34,210 nucleotides of DNA from Acidimicrobiaceae bacterium (lineage in GTDB: Bacteria > Actinomycetota > Acidimicrobiia > Acidimicrobiales > UBA8190): contig PLZB01000105.1 in NCBI GenBank assembly GCA_003151955.1, positions 145,646 through 179,855 of the forward strand. Reading direction: 5' to 3'. The position numbers were made by a program, and so were the translations under genes. The notes beneath the pieces were generated by a model. That model saw only the letters and a program-made list of their open reading frames with translations, was not told where the DNA came from and did not search any database. Below are positions 23,302-30,054 of the stretch, in pieces; position 1 is the first letter of the stretch; each line of letters opens with the position of its first letter.

Positions 23302-24654
23302 TCAGGCGGAGGTGGGTCGGAGCCGGGCGGCGAGGGTGGGGCCGGCCCGGGCCCGCGGCAGAGTGCCCGGAGGGCCGTCGGCGTGGGTGCAGGGCCCAAC
23401 CCCGCTGGTGTCGAGTTCGGCCGCAGGGCCCGGCTGTTGGGCCCATCTGCGGACGAGCTCGGCGGGATCGAGGTCGGGTCGGGAGGCGACCAGCTCGGCG
23501 CAGGCCGCGTGGATCCGGGCGGCGACGTGGAGGGGTCTGGCGGCGATCAGTGGTGACAGCCCGAGCTGGGCTCCGCTGGGGAGCTCCGGGAGGGTGGCGG
23601 CAAGCCACCGGTGCTCGAGGTCGACCGCCTCGAGCCGGTGCTGCTCGTCGGCTTCCTGTTCGGCTCGGGCCTGTCGAGCCTCGGCCTGTCGCCGGCGACG
23701 GTCCTCTTCGGCCTGCCGGGCGGCCCGGAGCTCGCCGGTCAGCTGCCGGGTCCGGGCGACGAGGATGGCGATTGGGTCCCGGGCGTCGGTGAGGCTTCCC
23801 CGGGCGGCCAGACGTTCCAGGACAGCCAATGCCGGCGTTCCCGTGGCCAGGGCGTCTCCGAGGGCGGTGACAAGGGCGGCCGACGCCGGGCCCGGGAGCT
23901 GGTGGTGGGCGAGGAGCCGCTGGGCGAGGTCGGCGGCAGGCCCCGAGCCGTGGCGGGCCTGGCGTTGGGTGAGGCGGCGCTCCGGCCGCTTGGGCGGGAC
24001 GGTGCCGGTGGCGGTGGCGGTGGGAACGACGAGGGCGGGGCGGGCGAGCAGGGTGAGGGTCATCGGCCCGCCCCGGCGGACCTCGAAGGTGATCAGCCCG
24101 GCGTGGTGGAGCTGCTCGAGGGCGGTCGACAGACGGCGCCAGCCGACGCCGACGGCATCGCAGAGCCGGCTCTTGGTCCATCCGTCGGGGAGCTCGGCGG
24201 TGCGGTAGTCGCAGTAGAGGAGGAAGAAGACGAGGAGGCTCGTCGCTTCCCAGGACAGCTGGTGATCGTCGGCGACGGCCCCGAGAGAGCCTCGGGACAG
24301 GGCGACGAAGCGTTCGTGGGGCCGGTCCCGGTCGTGGAGGAGGCTGGCTGGGTCCGAACGGGGGGTGAGACGAACCCGGCCGGGCCGGAATGGGTGGAGG
24401 GTGGCCCGGGCCATCCCGACGTCGGCGAGATTGTCGAGAACCCGCCGCATCCGCCGCCAGGGCATCCGCTGCTCCCCGGCGAAGGCCACCGAACGGAACG
24501 GCCCAACCTCATCGGTCCTCCAGTCGGCCCGATCCGCCAGCGTCACAGAAAGGCCGAGGGCGGCCAGGAGGTGGCCGGTGCGCCGGCCGCTGTGAGGGCC
24601 GAGGAGGTCGAGGGTGTCGAGACGGATGGGCACGAAGCCCGCCGTCGAGCTCAC
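23302..24654 (-). CDS. Putative DNA-binding protein with winged-helix-like region
   Basis: This 450-residue protein probably belongs to the element's replication or mobilisation module. Residues about 125-205 suggest a winged helix (SLLVFFLLYCDYRTAELP, KSRLCDAVGVGWRRLSTALEQLHHAGLITFEVRRGG). Residues about 285-345 are a long Arg/Glu/Ala coiled coil (ARQAEEDRRRRQAEARQARAEQEADEQHR). The C-terminal 60 residues are Pro/Arg-rich. I do not recognise a named family. ATG 24654 overlaps the stop of the 24651 gene (ATGA), so the two are co-translated. A replication initiator or an accessory factor for the relaxase are both possible. Confidence 0.6.
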   Translation of the reverse strand: MSSTAGFVPIRLDTLDLLGPHSGRRTGHLLAALGLSVTLADRADWRTDEVGPFRSVAFAGEQRMPWRRMRRVLDNLADVGMARATLHPFRPGRVRLTPRSDPASLLHDRDRPHERFVALSRGSLGAVADDHQLSWEATSLLVFFLLYCDYRTAELPDGWTKSRLCDAVGVGWRRLSTALEQLHHAGLITFEVRRGGPMTLTLLARPALVVPTATATGTVPPKRPERRLTQRQARHGSGPAADLAQRLLAHHQLPGPASAALVTALGDALATGTPALAVLERLAARGSLTDARDPIAILVARTRQLTGELRAARQAEEDRRRRQAEARQARAEQEADEQHRLEAVDLEHRWLAATLPELPSGAQLGLSPLIAARPLHVAARIHAACAELVASRPDLDPAELVRRWAQQPGPAAELDTSGVGPCTHADGPPGTLPRARAGPTLAARLRPTSA

Positions 24655-24986
24655 TGACCGGCCGCTGGCTCCAGTCGGGGCGTGGTGGCGGGGATCACCG
24701 GCCGCCGGGACGGGGGGCCGGCCGGGGCAGCCTTGGTCAGCCGGCGGACTTCGGCGGGGTCGAGGCCGAGCAGGGTGGCCGTGAGCTCGGGCCCGACGGC
24801 GGTGGCCATCTCGACGACGGCCAGGTCGACTCCGGCCCGGGCGGTGGTCACCAGCTGGTCCTGCTCGGTCATGGCCTCGGCCCGACGGGCCTCGGCCCGC
24901 TCCATCTGGGCGACGGCCCGGCGGTGCCCGGCGTCGAGCGTGGCGATCCTGCGCTGGGTCTCCCGGACTGTGCTGCGGACGGCCAT
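24651..24986 (-). CDS. Small charged helical protein, possible mobilisation accessory
   Basis: This 111-residue protein consists of a long Ala/Glu/Arg coiled coil (about 5-65: VRETQRRIATLDAGH, VAQMERAEARRAEAMTEQD) followed by LGLDPAEVRRLTK and a Pro-rich tail. It shows no known domain. ATG 24986 has an excellent ribosome-binding site (GAGAGGAGG) 4-5 nt upstream. It overlaps the next gene by 4 bases. A conserved ATAGCNTGGAC motif is located 61 nt upstream, as for the relaxase on the other strand. Small coiled-coil proteins of this kind often assist relaxosomes, but this is inference. Confidence 0.65.
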   Translation of the reverse strand: MAVRSTVRETQRRIATLDAGHRRAVAQMERAEARRAEAMTEQDQLVTTARAGVDLAVVEMATAVGPELTATLLGLDPAEVRRLTKAAPAGPPSRRPVIPATTPRLEPAAGQ

Positions 24987-25046
24987 CCGGCCTCCTCTCG
25001 TCTGAGGCGGCCTCGCTGCACGCCTTCAGGGGGAAGGCGGTGGCGG

Positions 25047-25057
25047 GTCCAAGCTAT
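25047..25057 (-). promoter_or_regulatory. ATAGCNTGGAC motif upstream of the 24651-24986 gene
   Basis: The minus strand reads ATAGCTTGGAC, followed by CCGCCACCGCC. It is 61 nt upstream of the start codon. Between them lies a perfect 7-bp hairpin, CGCCTTC (25021-25027) and GAAGGCG (25033-25039). Confidence 0.5.
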
Positions 25058-25102
25058 GCAGACCGATGCGACCGGGGCGGCGAACAGGTGGCCCGGCTGT
25101 GT

Positions 25103-25525
25103 TCATGCGCAGCTCGAGCTGTCGGAGGTCTGAGCTTCGCCGGCGAGCTCCATGCCGATAGTGCCGAAGCAGCGGAGATATCGGGTTGCTTCGGCCAGCT
25201 CAGCCCGGGCGACACGCACCCGCTCGTCGGCGACCACCCGGACTACATCCCGTGCGGCTAGAGAGTCCTCGGCCGCTGGCCGGGACCGGATGGCCCGGGC
25301 GACGATGAGCGCATCGGCCGTTGTGTTGATCCGCCTCCGGCCCGTCGCCCCCCGCCAAGACCGCTCATCGAGGCCACCGGTCGCCCTCCGCAGTCGACGG
25401 TCGGCCCTGGCCAGGTCCCGCTCCCGATGGGCCAGTGCATCTGCCACGCCAACCTTGGCAACCCGAACCCGGTCAACAGCAGCCTGCAGGCGATCCGCCG
25501 CCAGCCGGAGACTCGCGCGTGTCAC
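25103..25525 (-). CDS. Small charged helical protein
   Basis: This 140-residue protein is rich in Ala, Arg and Asp, with long helical stretches (RLAADRLQAAVDRVRVAK, RVRVARAELAEATRYLRC). It has no recognisable family. GTG 25525 follows a modest ribosome-binding site (AGGGGC). It is the first gene of a minus-strand pair with 24651-24986; the 116-nt gap between them contains the ATAGCNTGGAC motif. It could be a relaxosome accessory or a DNA-binding protein, but I cannot choose. Confidence 0.55.
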   Translation of the reverse strand: MTRASLRLAADRLQAAVDRVRVAKVGVADALAHRERDLARADRRLRRATGGLDERSWRGATGRRRINTTADALIVARAIRSRPAAEDSLAARDVVRVVADERVRVARAELAEATRYLRCFGTIGMELAGEAQTSDSSSCA

Positions 25526-25559
25526 GCCCCTGGACTACCACTCGCCTGTGACGCCCGAC

Positions 25560-25742
25560 CCAGCCAGGCCCCCGACGACCTTCCCGAATCTCAGCCCTCC
25601 CGCCCCGACCATCCCCCGGCCTTCCATTCCCCGACGATCACCACCATCCAACCCTTCCCAGCCACGGCCAACCCCAACGTCCACGGCTGTACTTCACACA
25701 ATTGGCATCCCAGGTTTAGGCCCCCTGAACTGGGCATTTGCC
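25560..25742. other. Strand-biased non-coding region with hairpin (candidate oriT)
   Basis: From about 25560 to 25690 the plus strand is strongly G-poor and C-rich (repeated CCC, TTCC and CACC blocks). Next to it a bulged dyad spans 25704-25742: GGCA-CCCAGG-TTTAGG pairs with CCTGAA-CTGGG-TGCC around a CCC loop. No gene fits this 270-nt gap, which is about 740 nt upstream of the relaxase start. A biased tract plus hairpin near the relaxase is what an origin of transfer can look like, but no nic site can be assigned. Confidence 0.3.
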
Positions 25743-25797
25743 GACCGAGGCGACCGCCACAGCGATCACCCCACCCCCAATGGCGCTGTGCCCTTCC

Positions 25798-26391
25798 TCA
25801 GCCGACCAAGACCGGCTCTGGTAGTCCGTCCGGATCGATGACGACCTCACGGGCGCTGTCGCTTCCGAGGCCAAAGAAGCTGTCCGACGGTCGGTGGAAG
25901 ACAGCGCGGATCGCTGTCAGGGGGACGGTGGCTGACCAGATCCTGTACTTCCCGAACTGGTCACCCTTGAGTACGAACCCCTCGGCCATGCGCTGATGCG
26001 TGCACCACGACATTCCGCGAACCCGCTCCACAGGCGCCGCCCTGAAAAGGACACACTCCTTGAGGCCCAGGTCGACAGGTCGGCCTTGCACGAAGAAGCC
26101 CGTGGCTGCGAACAGCTCTAACCACTCGACGTCGCTGAGCGACCCATGGGGTCCAGCGGGGGGATTGAGAGAGACCCAGAGCTCGGGGATGATCCGGCGC
26201 AGGTCCGCGGGCTCCAGCTCTCTTGCTCGCCAGTTGGCGAGTAGCTGCCGAGCGGCATCTCCGTGGTGTCCGTTGCCAGAAAGGATCTGGATGTCGTTCA
26301 ACCGAGCGCCACGGTCCATGCGGACCAGGTTCGCGCAGGCCGGTATCCCAGGACCACACTCGCGTTCCTCGACACCCCTGATGACGGCCAC
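25798..26391 (-). CDS. Unknown protein; weak resemblance to ADP-ribosyltransferase-like folds
   Basis: This protein has up to 197 residues (GTG 26391; ATG 26319 at codon 25 is an alternative start). The C-terminal half has the series VLFRAAP, then RGMSWCTHQRMAEGF, then YRIWSATVPLTAIRAVF, then EVVIDPDGL. An Arg in a first strand, an S-x-[ST] in a second, and an acidic loop at the end is the order seen in some R-S-E ADP-ribosyltransferase-like proteins, but the match is from memory and weak. Lower G+C than the transfer genes. Its 5' end lies 16 nt from the relaxase promoter motif on the opposite strand, so the two genes are divergent. Confidence that it is a gene is moderate; its function is unknown. 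Confidence 0.55.
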   Translation of the reverse strand: MAVIRGVEERECGPGIPACANLVRMDRGARLNDIQILSGNGHHGDAARQLLANWRARELEPADLRRIIPELWVSLNPPAGPHGSLSDVEWLELFAATGFFVQGRPVDLGLKECVLFRAAPVERVRGMSWCTHQRMAEGFVLKGDQFGKYRIWSATVPLTAIRAVFHRPSDSFFGLGSDSAREVVIDPDGLPEPVLVG

Positions 26392-26406
26392 CTGTACGGC
26401 TCACTC

Positions 26407-26417
26407 ATAGCCTGGAC
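26407..26417 (+). promoter_or_regulatory. ATAGCNTGGAC motif upstream of the relaxase
   Basis: The plus strand reads ATAGCCTGGAC, followed by CCCCCCACTCG. It is 62 nt upstream of the GTG start, the only plus-strand copy, with the same spacing as the minus-strand copies. A CCTCCC-GGTA-GGGCGG dyad (26428-26443, one mismatch) follows it. Confidence 0.5.
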
Positions 26418-26478
26418 CCCCCACTCGCCTCCCGGTAGGGCGGTCGTGCGGACCGCCGTTCGAGAGCGGAGCCACGAG

Positions 26479-29400
26479 GTGATCTCGATCCGGCGGATCA
26501 GCCTGGGGGGAGGGTTCCGCTACCTGATGGAGTCGGTCGCCGTCGGCGACGGCGCCCCGGAGCGGACCAACGGCCTGGCCCGCTATTACGCCGAATCGGG
26601 CACCCCTTCAGGTGTCTTCCTCGGCTCGGGACTGGCGGAGCTCGACGGTGGCCGGGGAGTTGAGCGGGGGTCGGAAGTCACTGAGGAGCACCTCCGGAAC
26701 ATGCTGGCGGCTTGCGCCGATCCGGTCACTGGCGTGCCGGTTGGCTCGATGCCGAAGGCGCCGAAAGGGGCGGCGCCGGTGGCCGGTTTCGACCTCACGT
26801 TGTCGCCGTCGAAGTCGGTCTCCGTGGCCTGGGCGCTGGCCGACGAGGGCACGAAAGCGGTCATCTACGAGTGCCACCGCCGGGCCGTCGACTTCGTGCT
26901 CGCCTACGCCGAGGACCACGTCTTCCGCTCCCGGTCGGGGAAGAACGGGATCGTCGAGGAGGACGTCACCGGGGTGGTGGCGGCGAGCTTCACCCACTGG
27001 ACCAGCCGGGCCGACGACCCCCAGCTCCACGACCATGTGGTGGTCTGGAACCGAGCCCGGTCCGACTCCGACGGGCGATGGCGGACACTCGACTCCCGGG
27101 CCATCTTCAAGGCCACCACCACCCTGTCCGAGCTCCACCAGGGGGTCCTCTCCGACCTGCTCACCGAGGCCCTCGGCGTGGGCTGGGAGCCACGACGCCG
27201 GCGCCACTCGACCCGACCCCGCTACGAGATCGCCGGCGTGTCCGAGGCCCTCATGGCCGAGTTCTCACAGCGAGCCGAGCAGATCGCCGGGCACGGAGCC
27301 TCGCTCTCCGAGCAGTTCGTGGACGCCCACGGCCGCCAGCCGACCGCCGTCGAGCAGATGCGTCTCCGGCAGCACTCCACCGTGGCCACCCGGCCGGATA
27401 AGACCCATCGCAGCCTCGGGGAGCTCACCGACGAGTGGCGGGACCGGGCCGACGGTCATGTCGAGCGCTCCGGCCAGGTGGCCTGGGTCACCGGCCTGTC
27501 CGGCCGCAACGACCTTCCCTTGCTGCGCGCCGACGACCTCGACGACGCCATCCTCGGCGACGCTTCCACCGCCGTGGTCGAGGCAGTGGCCGAGCGGCAC
27601 GCCACCTACGGACGCCAGAACCTCCTCGCCGAGACCCACCGGGTCCTTCACGGGGTCCGGTTCGCTTCCCCGTCCGATCGGGTGACGGTCGCCGAGCGGA
27701 TCTGCGACCTGGCCGTCGACTCCTCGCTGCTGCTGACGCCGCCCTCGCCGCATCACGTCCCGCTCCGCTACCGACGTCCGGACGGCTCATCCCGGCTTCA
27801 TCCCGAGAGTCGGATGCGGTGCACCACCGAGGCTCTCCTGGAGGCCGAAGCCAGGCTATTGGCCGCTGGTCGGGCGACGGATGGGCCGTCGGCCGGGGTG
27901 GACCGGGTCGTCGAGGTGGCCGAGGCCGACCTTCCCGGTCACGCCTTCGGGTTGAGCGGCGACCAGGCGCTCGCCGTCGAGAAGATCGCCACATCCGGCC
28001 GCCGGCTCGACGTGCTGGTCGGCCCGGCCGGCACCGGGAAGTCGACGACGATGGCCGGCCTCCGGGCGGCCTGGGAGGCCGAGCACGGTACCGGGTCGGT
28101 GATCGGGCTTGCCCCCTCGGCCGCTGCCGCCGAGGTCCTGGCCGACGAGCTCGGCATCGACACCGAGAACACGGCCAAGTGGCTCACCGAGTGGCGGCGG
28201 CTCCCCGAGCTGGTCGCCCGGCGCACCACACTGGCGAAGAACCTCGCCCGCCACCCCCACCCGAGCTCGGCCAACGCCCAGAAGCTGCGGGAGCGTCTCT
28301 CAGAGACCGACCAGTCGATCGCCGAACGGCGGCTCCGATCCGGTCAACTCGTCATCGTGGACGAGGCCTCGTTGGCCGGAACCTTCGCTCTCGATGAGCT
28401 GGTCTGCGCGGCCGGGGACGCGGGGGCGAAGGTGCTCCTTGTCGGAGATGGAGCCCAACTGTCGGCTGTCGAGGCCGGCGGGGCGTTCTCTTTACTCGTC
28501 TCCGACCGTGGAGACCTTGTCCCCGAGCTGACCGACGTCCGGAGGTTCGAGGCCTCATGGGAGAAGGCCGCCAGCGTCGAGCTCCGGCTCGGCCACGAGT
28601 CCGCCATCGACGCCTACTCGGCCCAGGGCCGCATCGTCGACGGCCACCGCGACGAGCTGCTCGACGCGCTCTACGCCGGGTGGAAGGAGGACCGGGACGC
28701 CGGCCGGACAACCTTGATGATCGCCGGTGACTCCACCACGGTCGCCGAGCTGAACCGCCGGGCCCGAGCCGATCGGGTGACCGATGGCACCGTCGTCGAG
28801 GACGGGCTCGAGCTCCTCGGCGGCCAGCAGGGCGGGGTCGGCGACGAGGTAATCACCCGCCAGAACAACCGTCTCCTGGTCACGGGGAGGCGGTGGGTGA
28901 AAAACGGGGATCACTGGCTAGTGACCGCCACCAACGAGGACGGCTCGATGGCCGTGCGCCGGCTGCGGGGTTCCGGCGAGGTGGTCCTCCCCGCCGGCTA
29001 CGTCGCCCACCACGTCGAGCTGGCCTATGCCACCACTGCCCACCGGGCCCAGGGGACAACCGTGGACACCGCCCACGCCCTCGTCTCACCGACCACTACC
29101 CGAGAGGTCCTCTACGTGGCTGCCACCCGGGGTCGGACCTCGAATCGGCTCTATGTGGACACCCGATACGACCCCGATCCGGCCACCTCCCACGACCAGC
29201 TGGCGGAGCTTCCGACGGCCCGAGAGGTCCTCGGTCGGGTCCTCGCCAACGAAGGAGCGGAACTCTCGGCGCACGAGTTCCGGCGACGGGCCTGGGACCA
29301 CGCCGAGGACTTCGCCACGCTTGTCGCCGAGTACCAGACCCTGGCCAAGGTGGCCCTGGCCGACCGCTTCGACAAGATGCTGGAGCGCTCAGGGCTCAGC

Positions 29401-30033
29401 CCGGACGAGCTCGAGGCGGTCCGTGCCAGCGAGGCGCACGGCCCGTTGCTGGCCGCCATCGTGGCCGCCGAAGCCCGTGGCTTCGACATCGAAGCCGGTC
29501 TCCTCGGCATCGTCAGGAGCGACTCGCTGGCCGGAGCCGAAGACCTCGCCGCCGTCCTCCACGGCCGGGTGGACCGTTGGATGGAGCAGGTCGGAGCCAG
29601 GCGAAGCTCCAGCGTGAACTGGATTGTTGGGCTCGTCCCTCGGGCCCAGGGGGTGATCGACGCGGACCTCATGCGTGCCCTCGACCAGCGCGCCCAGGCG
29701 ATGGAGCGGAGGGCCCAGCAGCTGGCTGAGCAGGCCCTCCGTCGGAACGATGCCTGGATCGTTCACCTCAGAACTCCGCCCGTCGAACCGGCGACCCAGA
29801 GGCGCTGGATGACAGCCGTCTCCACCGTCGCCGCCTACCGGCACCGCTGGAACATCAACGGCGATCGTCCCCTCGGTCGCGACTGGGCTCCTGAGACCAT
29901 CGAAGGTGCCGATCACCGCAGGCGTGCTTACGCCGCTCTCAACCGAGCATTGGTGATCGCGACCCAGACCCAAGCCGAGCTCGATGGTCGTGACCATTCA
30001 CGCATCATGTCAATCGGGGACGTCGACTTCTGA
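26479..30033 (+). CDS. MobF-family relaxase-helicase (TrwC/TraI)
   Basis: This 1184-residue protein nicks oriT, stays covalently bound to DNA, and unwinds it for transfer. The N-terminal HUH relaxase domain has the typical start ISIRRISLGGGFRYL, catalytic tyrosines YY at 36-37, VAGFDLTLSPSKSVSVAWAL near 105, and the third-strand histidines THWTSRADDPQLHDHVVVWN (HDH at about 184-186). The RecD-like helicase has Walker A GPAGTGKST (about 515) and Walker B VIVDEAS (about 625). The C-terminal 200 residues are helical. I chose GTG 26479 because it begins the conserved N-terminal strand, follows GGAG, and lies 62 nt from the shared promoter motif. Longer starts upstream overlap the divergent gene. 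Confidence 0.94.
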   Translation: MISIRRISLGGGFRYLMESVAVGDGAPERTNGLARYYAESGTPSGVFLGSGLAELDGGRGVERGSEVTEEHLRNMLAACADPVTGVPVGSMPKAPKGAAPVAGFDLTLSPSKSVSVAWALADEGTKAVIYECHRRAVDFVLAYAEDHVFRSRSGKNGIVEEDVTGVVAASFTHWTSRADDPQLHDHVVVWNRARSDSDGRWRTLDSRAIFKATTTLSELHQGVLSDLLTEALGVGWEPRRRRHSTRPRYEIAGVSEALMAEFSQRAEQIAGHGASLSEQFVDAHGRQPTAVEQMRLRQHSTVATRPDKTHRSLGELTDEWRDRADGHVERSGQVAWVTGLSGRNDLPLLRADDLDDAILGDASTAVVEAVAERHATYGRQNLLAETHRVLHGVRFASPSDRVTVAERICDLAVDSSLLLTPPSPHHVPLRYRRPDGSSRLHPESRMRCTTEALLEAEARLLAAGRATDGPSAGVDRVVEVAEADLPGHAFGLSGDQALAVEKIATSGRRLDVLVGPAGTGKSTTMAGLRAAWEAEHGTGSVIGLAPSAAAAEVLADELGIDTENTAKWLTEWRRLPELVARRTTLAKNLARHPHPSSANAQKLRERLSETDQSIAERRLRSGQLVIVDEASLAGTFALDELVCAAGDAGAKVLLVGDGAQLSAVEAGGAFSLLVSDRGDLVPELTDVRRFEASWEKAASVELRLGHESAIDAYSAQGRIVDGHRDELLDALYAGWKEDRDAGRTTLMIAGDSTTVAELNRRARADRVTDGTVVEDGLELLGGQQGGVGDEVITRQNNRLLVTGRRWVKNGDHWLVTATNEDGSMAVRRLRGSGEVVLPAGYVAHHVELAYATTAHRAQGTTVDTAHALVSPTTTREVLYVAATRGRTSNRLYVDTRYDPDPATSHDQLAELPTAREVLGRVLANEGAELSAHEFRRRAWDHAEDFATLVAEYQTLAKVALADRFDKMLERSGLSPDELEAVRASEAHGPLLAAIVAAEARGFDIEAGLLGIVRSDSLAGAEDLAAVLHGRVDRWMEQVGARRSSSVNWIVGLVPRAQGVIDADLMRALDQRAQAMERRAQQLAEQALRRNDAWIVHLRTPPVEPATQRRWMTAVSTVAAYRHRWNINGDRPLGRDWAPETIEGADHRRRAYAALNRALVIATQTQAELDGRDHSRIMSIGDVDF

Positions 30034-30054
30034 ACCTTCAGCGCCCGGTGCGGA

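Noticed and set aside
23110..24657. Plus-strand frames starting near 23110, 23289 and 23611
   Set aside because: Gly/Arg/Val-rich translations opposite a gene with helices and an ATGA coupling; no family features.
27846..27862. A near copy of the shared motif (ATAGCCTGGC on the minus strand) inside the relaxase
   Set aside because: The last part is GC rather than GAC, it is internal to a coding region, and it precedes no gene start.
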